NCBI GenBank assembly: GCA_900540185.1
Contig: UQFH01000015.1
Coordinates: forward strand, 1 to 25,652
Reading direction: 5' to 3'
Length of the DNA stretch: 25,652 nucleotides
Origin: an uncultured Eubacteriales bacterium
GTDB taxonomy: Bacteria; Bacillota; Clostridia; Tissierellales; Peptoniphilaceae
This document shows positions 1 to 7,159 of this stretch, one piece after another. Made by a program: the position numbers and the translations under genes. Every line of letters starts with the position of its first letter. Positions within the stretch are counted from its first letter, which is position 1. Under the pieces are notes generated by a model. The model was not told the DNA's origin. It did no database searches and saw nothing but the letters and a program-made list of their open reading frames with translations.

Positions 1-3000
1 TAGGTCTATCAGGAATTACCGGATAGTCAGGAATGATTGGTTCGTCCGGAGTTGGTAAAACAGGATCAACGACGATTTTTTCCCAATAAGCAGATAAGGT
101 TATGTCTCTCGTCACAGGTGTATTAAAATCATAAACCCTACCGTCCAATGTCCAACTTATAAATCTATATCCATTTCTTTGTGGTGTTAAAGGTACAATT
201 GCCATTTCCCCTTCATAAACTATTTGAGATGGGACTGTTCCTTCGGTTCCGGTTTCAAAATTTACCGAATATTTTTCATCTTCAGTATATTTACCATAAA
301 TAGTCATAGATTTTTCTATTGCTTTATTGAAGTCAAATTTATCTTCATACGTTGCATCTTTAAACCATCCGTCAAAATGATAATGTGTTTTTTCCGCCAT
401 TTCAAAAGGTTCTATTTTTTCACCTGCATTGACTGAAACTGAATTCACAACTTTATTATCAACTACAAATATTACGTCATATTGAACATTTTCAAGTTCC
501 ATAATATCTGATATTTTTAGATTCAAATCAGAGGTTCTGTTTTCAATTTCTTCTAGACTTGCGTACTTATCTCTATACGCTTCTATTGCTTTCGATAGAG
601 AATCATCAAACGCTTTTTTCATTTCATCTGAAGCATTTATATACTTTTCCTCATTTCTAATTTTTTCGGCTTTATCAATTACTTCTTTTAGAAGGCTCTT
701 ATCTAACATACATATTTCAACTTTAACACCGTCGCTAATCTTCATGTTGTGCTGTTGTTGATAAACAAGAATCACATCCTCTTTACTGAGTGAGTCGAGT
801 GTAATTGAGAACTTACCGGCTTCGTTTACACGCCCCGCCGGTAGAAGATTTGTCATATCTTCATCGTTCACAGTGTAAAATATATCCGCACCTTTAAGAC
901 CTTCACCGCTTATAAATTTATCATTTACAAATGCTTTATTCATTTTTGGTTCAGGTGTTTTTTCTTCAGGAATTACATCTCCGCTCAGCTCTTTATAAGT
1001 TTTATTTATCTCATCTTCTGCTTTTTTAACTTCATCCTCAGTCTTTTCAGCCGCATTTAAAACCTCAATTCCTTTTGCAATTGCAAATTGATATGCATCT
1101 TTTTCTTGAGCCTTTGCCCCGATATACTTCTTAGAATTCAAGACATTATTAAAGTTATCAACAAGTTCTTGAAGGACAGTTGTGTCCACAGGTTTTACTC
1201 CGTCAAGCTTTGATTTTGAAACTTTAATATTTTTTATAACATTTTTAAGTTCTTCTTCAGTAGCATCACTCTTCTTCAAAAGCTCTTCACCGGCTTGAAT
1301 AGAAGCGTCATATTTCGCTTTCTTTTCAGATTCTGCATATTTATATTTATCGCTTTTATTTATTTCATTCTCTTCATCAAGCAAGATTTTTAGTTGTTTC
1401 TTTAGACCTTCATTTGAAGCTTTTTTAAGAACGAGTTTAAATACTATTTCGCTGTTATTATTCTCCTCTTTCAACTCAAAATCCTCTTTAACAGTAGAAC
1501 CATAAAAATCGTATTTTTCTTCTTTGTTCCAATTGTCGTTAAGTTTTATTCTGTGCTTTCCGAGTTTGATTTCCTTAACCTCGTTCGCTTTTAATTCTAT
1601 TTTTCCATCAATCGTCGCTATAAGTTCTTTATCTAGCGGGACTTCTATTCCACCGTCAACTTCAACAAGTGTAAACTTAACAGTTCCCATTTGATAAACG
1701 GTATTGTCTATAATATCAAAACTAAAATTTACATATCTACCCTCATTAGGATCAATAAACATTGGCATTTCTTTAGAGAATTTAAATTCATATGTCGATT
1801 TTCCGCGAACTTTACCTTCAAAAATATAATTTCCTTTTTCCAAGGTTACAGTCCATTTTGTTGTCGAGAGCCAACCTCCGTCATCATATTTCAACTGTTG
1901 TTTTTCTCCGGTATCAATATTTGTTACATACAAATCTATTTCATCATTTTTAACTCCTGCAGTATCACCCGGTTTTATGCTTACCTCTGCACGTGGAATC
2001 TTTTTAAATGGTACTTCAATTTTAATATCTTTATTGGTTTCACTAACCTCAAAATCAATTTCCTTCTCGCCTTCAAGAATGTATTCATCGTCTTTAAACG
2101 ATACAACTACCAATTTATATTTTCCAAACTTGATCTTATCAAAAGATTTAACTTCCGCTCCTTTATCATTAATCACCTTAAATTCCATGCCCGGTGATCT
2201 ATAATCATTTGTCTTTGCTGAAACCTTTAGAGTTCCATAAAGTTGAGGGGAAATTGAATATTCGGCATTGTACTGTTGTCCATTGTAGCCCATGTCAAAA
2301 ATATCAACTTTAACATCTGAAAGTTCAACATCTTCCGGAACTTTAAAAGTAAGCTTCGAGTATTTAAACTCATAATCAATAATCTTTTCACCTGCACTCA
2401 CAACGATATCTCTTAATTCGGTTTCGTTTTCAACAACCTTCATGCTATAGATGCGAGAATCTTCGTTATAACTCATATCCGTAACCTTTGGAGCAGTTTT
2501 ATCCACATAAAAAACTATATCTTTATAAACTTCCGGATAATATTCTTTGACATCTTTAAAAGCTTTGCCATAAATTCTTAGAGTATATTTCCCTTCTTCA
2601 AGTCTTCTAACAGAAAGTCCCCTTAATGCATAAAATCCGATTGCCCCATAGCTGCCGTCCGGATCGTCCGGTAAATCAGAAATATTCGATGGACTGTCTC
2701 CTAGCGTACTATCAAGAACAACTTCATTTTGTTCATTTAAAATTTCCGCTCTAAAGTTTCCCCCTCTTGTCGCAACTATATATGGACTGAATTCATCATA
2801 TTTACCATCCATATTAGGAGAAATAACAATATCTTCAAAAATTGGAGCAGGCTCATTTTCTGTATTTTTATTTTTATCTATTTCATCAAAGTTTTTAATT
2901 CCTGCTACAACATACTTTTTAAGTCCCGGATTAGTTTCGTCTTTTCCAAAGTTTGTCTCTATATGTGTTGAAAACCTGAACCAAGGTCTACTGCTTGTCG

Positions 3001-5341
3001 TTATATTCCAATACATAGGTTTTTCTTTCGTAAAGTCAAATTCATAAACAGGCTTTTCAATCGGTGGAATCGTTTCAAAATCTCCTTTGAATGAAACAAA
3101 CGGGAAAGAAATTTCCATATCATTTTGGTCTCTCAAATGTATGAATCCATCAATAAATGCTCCGTTTTTAAAATCAGAAATTTTATCCAAATTTTTTAGC
3201 GGAATAGATAATACAATGTTTTTTTCTTGACCTGGTGCCAATTCAAAAATATCATCTTTAAGAGTTTCAGAAAACAGCTCTTCCGGTCTTCTCATCATAA
3301 CCTTTTTATCTCTTGCTTCAATTGTTGCCTGAATTGAAGGAGTTATCGTCTTTCTGGTATTTGACCAGTTTTTAACAGTTAACTTAAGAGTAAGTAAATC
3401 ATTTACATTGCCGACAAATTTTGAAGGCACCCTTGTCTCTGTGTCAACAACTGTAAAATCAATAGAGACAGCTTCTTTTATATTTAAAATACCTGCCCCT
3501 TGGCGTCTCGGTGAAGTTACTGCCCCTGTCTTTAAATCATTATGCGGCATGGCTGAATTCATAAGAATAATCTTTGTAAGTTCTGCCTTACTACTTACTG
3601 ATTTAAACAAGTCTTCATTCAGTCTTTTCCTTAAGACTCCTATAGCTCCGGTGACATGTGGAGTCGCCATAGATGTACCGCTCATATCTCCAAATGTATT
3701 TCCCATTGTTTGAGCAGAATATATATGACCCCCAGGTGCTGAAATATCCGGTTTCATATAACCTCCCGAAGTAAGACCCCAGTTTGAAAAAGCACTGAAC
3801 TCTCCATAATTCGGATTTTCAACTTCTCTCTCCTGCATATCAATGTGAATTATTTTATTAGTTGATTTTATCATCTTTTCCCCTGTTGATAATTCAACTA
3901 AAATTGCAGGGATAGGATGATTGTCAATCAGCATCGAAAGCATACCTTTAACATTGTTATAAACAATAACTCCGATTGCACCGGCAGCTGTTGCATTCGA
4001 AATCTTTTCATTGAATGAAATAGTACCACGTTTAACAAGCGCTACCTTGCCTGTTACATTTTTTCCCTCAAAATCATCCACATTTCCAATTCCACATTCG
4101 ACATACTCGTAGTCACCTGCAGAATACTTAGCTTCACCTGCGGCACTAAAAGAATAATTTCTTCCATTTAGTGTGACAAAAGCTGAATTCATCATCTTGT
4201 TTTCAATGGATGCAACCGTAATAGCGTTTCTTACATTTCCCGGAGTCGAAATTGTACCGAAATCCGGATTGTCTATATTCAACTCTCCCTGATACTCTCC
4301 TTCGTTTCCGGCAGCAATTACAAAATTCGTATCCTTTGCATATCCCTTGTCAACGAGTTCTCTAACTTTTCCTTCAGTATTCTCACCTACAGCTTTTCTT
4401 CCGCCCAAACTCATATTAACAGCATCTGCATTCATAGCAATTGCATCTGCCATAGCGTTAGAATAAACCCAACCTGAAGTGGACCCTTTCTCCATAACGT
4501 TCATCATAAGAAGTTGTGCCTCCGGCGCAACACCTCTCCACAACTTGTTACCGATTGCCACTTTATTTCCGGCAACAGTGCCGCTTACGTGTTGTCCATG
4601 TGCTTCCTTTTCTTTTTCTGAATTTAAATCATAACTACCCGTTTGATAATTCCAACCAAAAGGAACTTTAGTAGATCTGAATAATTCACTCGCCTTACCC
4701 TTTGAAGATAAACTTCCTTCACTTATATATCTTTCAACATCCTTAATCGATAGCTTCGGATTTGTTTCCAATGAAAGGTAAAAAGCTTCATGGGTAGGAT
4801 CCATATTTCCGTCGATAATTGCAAGAACACTTCCTTCTCCATTATATTTGTTCGAAATATCTGAAGTGCTCCCTATCATATCATACGAAGAAGTCATCAT
4901 ACTCTTCTCAATCCTAGGCTTAGACCAATCTTTGAAAAGAGCACTGTCACCATTTGTTCCGCGTGCTCCTTCTATTCTTTCATTTTCGTAAATTGACTCA
5001 ACAAATTTCAAGTTTTCAATCTGACTTTTATCAAAACTAGTAGCTTTAATTAGAAAACTCGGTAAGTATAAATAGAGCTTATCTAAAACTTCAATATTTT
5101 TTGAAATTTTCTTTATCTCCTGCTCATATAATTTAAAAACATCCTCTGCTATATTTTTTGCAGTTATTAAATCTTTTGCTCTAAGTGCGTCCCCATAACC
5201 AGAATTTATTAAATCAATATTGAAATTCACAATAAATTCTTTTTGCTGAACATCACTTGACTCAGCTGAAATAATCGTTCCCAAAATCGCATTAAAAAAT
5301 AAAAATAATGCTATGAAAAATGCTAAACGTTTTTTATTCAT
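1..5341 (-). CDS. Large secreted S8 subtilisin-like protease with PA, FIVAR-like and InlB-type repeats (C-terminus outside window)
   Basis: At least 1780 residues are open to the window edge. The ATG at 5341 follows GAGGAGGG at 6-nt spacing and starts a signal peptide (MNKKRLAFFIAL..., likely cut after ISA, residue 26). The peptidase domain has Asp177 (AIIDGN), His248 (AHGQHVSG), oxyanion Asn346 (VIAAGNEG) and Ser557 (GTSMATPH), so it should be active. A PA-like insert lies at about 400-500, and Fn3/Ig-like segments follow, including ISPNMDG near residue 840, as in lactocepin/C5a-peptidase relatives. I read three FIVAR-like helical modules (about 1305-1375, 1384-1447, 1544-1610), two InlB/Flg_new repeats (about 1618-1752), then a proline-rich stretch ending PDEPIIPDYPVIPDRP at the edge. 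Such a stretch often precedes a wall anchor, but none is visible. The role is probably degradation of host or matrix proteins outside the cell, as for Finegoldia SufA. The substrate is unknown. Confidence 0.93.
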   Translation of the reverse strand, partial: MNKKRLAFFIALFLFFNAILGTIISAESSDVQQKEFIVNFNIDLINSGYGDALRAKDLITAKNIAEDVFKLYEQEIKKISKNIEVLDKLYLYLPSFLIKATSFDKSQIENLKFVESIYENERIEGARGTNGDSALFKDWSKPRIEKSMMTSSYDMIGSTSDISNKYNGEGSVLAIIDGNMDPTHEAFYLSLETNPKLSIKDVERYISEGSLSSKGKASELFRSTKVPFGWNYQTGSYDLNSEKEKEAHGQHVSGTVAGNKVAIGNKLWRGVAPEAQLLMMNVMEKGSTSGWVYSNAMADAIAMNADAVNMSLGGRKAVGENTEGKVRELVDKGYAKDTNFVIAAGNEGEYQGELNIDNPDFGTISTPGNVRNAITVASIENKMMNSAFVTLNGRNYSFSAAGEAKYSAGDYEYVECGIGNVDDFEGKNVTGKVALVKRGTISFNEKISNATAAGAIGVIVYNNVKGMLSMLIDNHPIPAILVELSTGEKMIKSTNKIIHIDMQEREVENPNYGEFSAFSNWGLTSGGYMKPDISAPGGHIYSAQTMGNTFGDMSGTSMATPHVTGAIGVLRKRLNEDLFKSVSSKAELTKIILMNSAMPHNDLKTGAVTSPRRQGAGILNIKEAVSIDFTVVDTETRVPSKFVGNVNDLLTLKLTVKNWSNTRKTITPSIQATIEARDKKVMMRRPEELFSETLKDDIFELAPGQEKNIVLSIPLKNLDKISDFKNGAFIDGFIHLRDQNDMEISFPFVSFKGDFETIPPIEKPVYEFDFTKEKPMYWNITTSSRPWFRFSTHIETNFGKDETNPGLKKYVVAGIKNFDEIDKNKNTENEPAPIFEDIVISPNMDGKYDEFSPYIVATRGGNFRAEILNEQNEVVLDSTLGDSPSNISDLPDDPDGSYGAIGFYALRGLSVRRLEEGKYTLRIYGKAFKDVKEYYPEVYKDIVFYVDKTAPKVTDMSYNEDSRIYSMKVVENETELRDIVVSAGEKIIDYEFKYSKLTFKVPEDVELSDVKVDIFDMGYNGQQYNAEYSISPQLYGTLKVSAKTNDYRSPGMEFKVINDKGAEVKSFDKIKFGKYKLVVVSFKDDEYILEGEKEIDFEVSETNKDIKIEVPFKKIPRAEVSIKPGDTAGVKNDEIDLYVTNIDTGEKQQLKYDDGGWLSTTKWTVTLEKGNYIFEGKVRGKSTYEFKFSKEMPMFIDPNEGRYVNFSFDIIDNTVYQMGTVKFTLVEVDGGIEVPLDKELIATIDGKIELKANEVKEIKLGKHRIKLNDNWNKEEKYDFYGSTVKEDFELKEENNNSEIVFKLVLKKASNEGLKKQLKILLDEENEINKSDKYKYAESEKKAKYDASIQAGEELLKKSDATEEELKNVIKNIKVSKSKLDGVKPVDTTVLQELVDNFNNVLNSKKYIGAKAQEKDAYQFAIAKGIEVLNAAEKTEDEVKKAEDEINKTYKELSGDVIPEEKTPEPKMNKAFVNDKFISGEGLKGADIFYTVNDEDMTNLLPAGRVNEAGKFSITLDSLSKEDVILVYQQQHNMKISDGVKVEICMLDKSLLKEVIDKAEKIRNEEKYINASDEMKKAFDDSLSKAIEAYRDKYASLEEIENRTSDLNLKISDIMELENVQYDVIFVVDNKVVNSVSVNAGEKIEPFEMAEKTHYHFDGWFKDATYEDKFDFNKAIEKSMTIYGKYTEDEKYSVNFETGTEGTVPSQIVYEGEMAIVPLTPQRNGYRFISWTLDGRVYDFNTPVTRDITLSAYWEKIVVDPVLPTPDEPIIPDYPVIPDRP

Positions 5342-5409
5342 ATATACCCTCCTCAATTGTCACATAAAAACGGAAAATTTATCCCTCCCTTAACCCGAAA
5401 AGATACTAC

Positions 5410-5430
5410 GTGATAATAATCACATTGTGA
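5410..5430 (-). promoter_or_regulatory. Overlapping operator-like palindromes in the subtilase leader
   Basis: Two perfect inverted repeats overlap: GTGATAATAATCAC (5410-5423) and TCACATTGTGA (5420-5430). They lie about 18-37 nt after the predicted start site. The TGTGA/TCACA half-sites resemble binding sites of the CRP/FNR family. That is a resemblance only; no regulator gene is in the window. Confidence 0.45.
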
Positions 5431-5453
5431 ACTATATATCTTTATTTAAAGTA

Positions 5454-5482
5454 AATATATCACAAATTTCTCTATTTGTCAA
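5454..5482 (-). promoter_or_regulatory. Sigma-A-type promoter of the large subtilase gene
   Basis: On the minus strand the sequence reads TTGACA (5477-5482), a 17-nt spacer, then TATATT (5454-5459), with TG one base upstream of the -10 (extended -10). Transcription would start near 5447, giving a 5' UTR of about 105 nt. This is a near-consensus housekeeping promoter. Confidence 0.85.
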
Positions 5483-5687
5483 TATCTATACGATATATAA
5501 ATTCGTTATCTAGGCGTATCTATTTGTCGTGATAAAATGATTAATTGCAATTTAAAAAATTAAATATATAAATAATTCAACGAACTTTAAGAAATTTATA
5601 TCAAATTAAAAATATATCAGACTATATTTATAAATATAAAAAGTTGATCCGTTTATTTCAACTTCAAACCACAAATATTAAAACATA
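5483..5687. other. AT-rich noncoding spacer
   Basis: Very AT-rich DNA upstream of the subtilase promoter. I see no open reading frame, RNA gene or clear repeat here; it ends where the first repeat arm starts near 5688. Confidence 0.5.
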
Positions 5688-6045
5688 TTGCAAGGATAAT
5701 TTGATAAGAAACGGTTAGTTAAGGTAAAGTTTTTTGCGGCGATACGCCTTTCTATCTCACCTCACGACGAAATTAAAAATTTCTGCTCGACGGATAAAAA
5801 ACTGGTCGCCGTTACGGATGGCGTGCATGCGTCTATACATTTTTATAACCTCGCAATCGCGTCTGTAACGGCGGGTTCTGCGAATCCCGCGGCCTATTTT
5901 TGTGTGTTTTTTTAATATGTATTTACATCAACAACGGTGTACTTATAAAATATCAAGACCAAAACCAAAAATAATTTTCACGCCTATATTCGCAATAAAA
6001 TATCTAAACAAGAACCATTTGCTAATTTTCAGCCAAGCTCCACCG
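5688..6045. repeat. Mosaic palindromic repeat block (array-type modules)
   Basis: The block opens with a degenerate left arm of the long-palindrome family (TTGCAAGGATAATTTGATAA...). It continues with modules that recur at 17697-17935: a GCGGCGA...TCGCCG pair enclosing a GAAATTaaaAATTTC hairpin, the phrase CGCAATCGCGTCTGTAACGG, a GC hairpin GCGGG (5871-5875) / CCCGC (5886-5890), and ATCAACAACGGTG at 5927 followed by a TATAAAATAT tract. No coding potential is seen. It resembles non-autonomous repeats rather than a gene. Confidence 0.75.
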
Positions 6046-6291
6046 TTATTTGCGAGGATATTTTGATGAGAAACGGCTAGATTGAGGGTTTTGGGAGTGA
6101 GGCACATTGGTAAATATGCCGCAACGACTAAAACACGAAATCAGTCGTTTATCGCAAAAAGATAGCCCTAACCCGTGCTTTTTGATTTGACAAAATCAAA
6201 AACACGATGGTAGGTCTTCCGCAAAGACGTCCGGCGACATTTCGACGAATAGGAGAAATGAGTCGCAGACGTCGATGCAGACCGCAAATAA
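6046..6291 (+). repeat. Composite palindromic element with inverted ends
   Basis: Ends are TTATTTGC (6046-6053) and GCAAATAA (6284-6291). Inside is a long imperfect hairpin: AAACGgCTaGATT pairs with AAATCAGTCGTTT, GTTTT with AAAAC, and the tip GGCACATT (6101-6108) with AATATGCC (6113-6120). The right part carries the 113-bp shared module (6162-6274). It ends 3 bp before the terminator stem of the glutaredoxin-like gene. Relatives are at 18399-19088 and 25227-25350. Confidence 0.8.
6162..6274 (+). repeat. 113-bp shared module, copy 1
   Basis: Begins ATAGCCCTAACCCGTG and contains a hairpin whose arms GTG(c)TTTTTGATTT and AAATCAAAAACAC pair with one bulged C, then a small GTCTT/AAGAC hairpin (loop CCGCA), then a CGAC-ATTTC / GAAAT-GA-GTCG pair. 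It is almost identical to copy 3 (18690-18802), differing by two bases near the end. Confidence 0.85.
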
Positions 6292-6323
6292 GAAAAAGAC
6301 GCCCTACATAATCAGGCGTCTTT
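6291..6323 (-). terminator. Rho-independent terminator overlapping the end of the glutaredoxin-like gene
   Basis: On the minus strand the stem AAAGACGCC (6315-6323) pairs with GGCGTCTTT (6295-6303) and is followed by TTCTT. The first arm also encodes the last three residues (Lys-Asp-Ala), and the stop codon at 6312-6314 lies in the loop. Confidence 0.88.
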
Positions 6324-6593
6324 CATAATTTCCTTTTTCAAATCCATCCCATCCTCAAATGAAAAGAACTTCTCTCCGTCGCCCACCATAAAAGTCGGTA
6401 CGCCGACATTGTTTGCAGCTTTCGTCATATCAAAATACGGATCGACGTCTCTGTACTTTAAAAACTGCTTCAAATTTTTCATCGATTCGGTGATGTCGAC
6501 AATATTGACGTCAACCCCCGAATTTTTTACATACTCAATTGCCGGAGGACAGTCCGGGCATTTACTTGAAACAAAAAGTGTTAAATCTTTCAT
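6312..6593 (-). CDS. Small glutaredoxin-like / thioredoxin-fold protein
   Basis: This 93-residue cytoplasmic protein has a CPDC redox motif at residues 12-15 after a first beta strand (LTLFVSSK), and the cis-proline signature GVPTFMV at 64-70. The order strand, CxxC helix, strand (VNIVDIT), helices, cis-Pro strand, and Gly-Asp-Gly turn is that of a glutaredoxin-like fold. It is close in size and motif to the glutaredoxin-related family with CPDC, and probably reduces disulfides or mixed disulfides in a low-molecular-weight thiol system. An in-frame ATG exists nine codons upstream, but GGAGG lies 5 nt before the ATG at 6593, so that start is chosen. It sits 52 nt downstream of the membrane protein gene on the same strand and may be co-transcribed with it. 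Physiological partner unknown. Confidence 0.88.
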   Translation of the reverse strand: MKDLTLFVSSKCPDCPPAIEYVKNSGVDVNIVDITESMKNLKQFLKYRDVDPYFDMTKAANNVGVPTFMVGDGEKFFSFEDGMDLKKEIMKDA

Positions 6594-6609
6594 AATTACC
6601 TCCAAAACA

Positions 6610-6622
6610 TATATACCCAAAT
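6610..6622 (-). promoter_or_regulatory. ATTTGGGTATATA motif upstream of the glutaredoxin-like gene
   Basis: This 13-mer, read on the minus strand, lies just before the GGAGG of the gene. The identical 13-mer lies before the neighbouring membrane protein gene (7084-7096). It could be a -10 region (TATATA) or a shared regulator site; the sequence alone cannot decide. Confidence 0.4.
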
Positions 6623-6645
6623 GAATGCGGTTATATATTTTAAAT

Positions 6646-7056
6646 CTAATTTTTATTATATCCGAAAAATTTAACCATAAATTTCACGCCTGCACCGAAA
6701 AGTGCAGTTCCGAGTCCTGTGTAGAAAAATGCTATGTACGAGTCCGGAATGAGCGAATATTTTCTGATTAAAATTCCGAACGTCATCATAAACGCCATAA
6801 TTAAAAATGATTTCAAATCGAAAAAATTCCAAAAATACTTCTTCTCTTCTTTGTATGCCCTGATTCTTGTGTTGTGCTTATCGACAAGCTTTCCAAATAC
6901 CATAAACCAGAATATGAGCATGACCGCAATCGACAAAAATAAATTCAAAATCGAGAAATTATCCATATATGCTTCGATGCCGATTTTAAGTACATTGAAT
7001 CCCGCAAACATCCAAACGATGCCCGCAATAAATAAAAGCGTTCTCTTCTTAACCAT
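6646..7056 (-). CDS. Small four-helix integral membrane protein, function unknown
   Basis: The 136-residue protein has four hydrophobic helices at about 7-26, 36-55, 83-98 and 107-128. A positively charged loop at 57-75 (KLVDKHNTRIRAYKEEKK) lies between helices 2 and 3, and the C-terminus is basic. By the positive-inside rule that loop and both ends would be cytoplasmic. There is no signal peptide cleavage site or catalytic motif that I recognise. The ATG at 7056 has GGAGGTGG about 4 nt upstream. The gene follows the terminator of the subtilase operon, so it needs its own promoter, and lies 52 nt before the glutaredoxin-like gene on the same strand. I do not recognise the family. Confidence 0.82.
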   Translation of the reverse strand: MVKKRTLLFIAGIVWMFAGFNVLKIGIEAYMDNFSILNLFLSIAVMLIFWFMVFGKLVDKHNTRIRAYKEEKKYFWNFFDLKSFLIMAFMMTFGILIRKYSLIPDSYIAFFYTGLGTALFGAGVKFMVKFFGYNKN

Positions 7057-7083
7057 AATCCACCTCCAGATGTCATTTATATC

Positions 7084-7119
7084 TATATACCCAAATAAAA
7101 TCGTTTTCGAACATTGTTC
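7084..7119 (-). promoter_or_regulatory. Possible promoter with overlapping inverted repeat
   Basis: On the minus strand a TATATA at 7084-7089 lies within the shared ATTTGGGTATATA motif. The perfect inverted repeat GAACAATGTTC lies at 7109-7119, about where a -35 box or operator would be. No good -35 hexamer is visible, so the promoter call is tentative. Confidence 0.4.
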
Positions 7120-7130
7120 ATATTGTTTTT

Positions 7131-7155
7131 AAAAAAATACGGTGTTTCCACCGTA
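7131..7155 (-). terminator. Rho-independent terminator of the SLH-LRR-subtilase operon
   Basis: On the minus strand TACGGTG pairs perfectly with CACCGTA around a GAAA loop, followed by a run of seven T (7131-7137). It begins 4 nt after the subtilase stop codon. Confidence 0.95.
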
Positions 7156-7159
7156 CTTT

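Noticed and set aside
1691..2204. Plus-strand frames of 75-168 codons opposite the large subtilase (also 224-436 and 3408-3713)
   Set aside because: The minus strand is continuously open over 5.3 kb with a domain-rich protein; the plus-strand frames have atypical Phe/Ile-rich composition and no translation signals.
5688..6291. tRNA or rRNA remnants in the GC-rich repeat parts
   Set aside because: No cloverleaf, anticodon arm or known rRNA phrase could be found; the paired arms are simple hairpins.
6409..6624. Plus-strand frames opposite the small genes (also 6734-7132)
   Set aside because: They are shadows of the glutaredoxin-like and membrane protein genes and lack binding sites.
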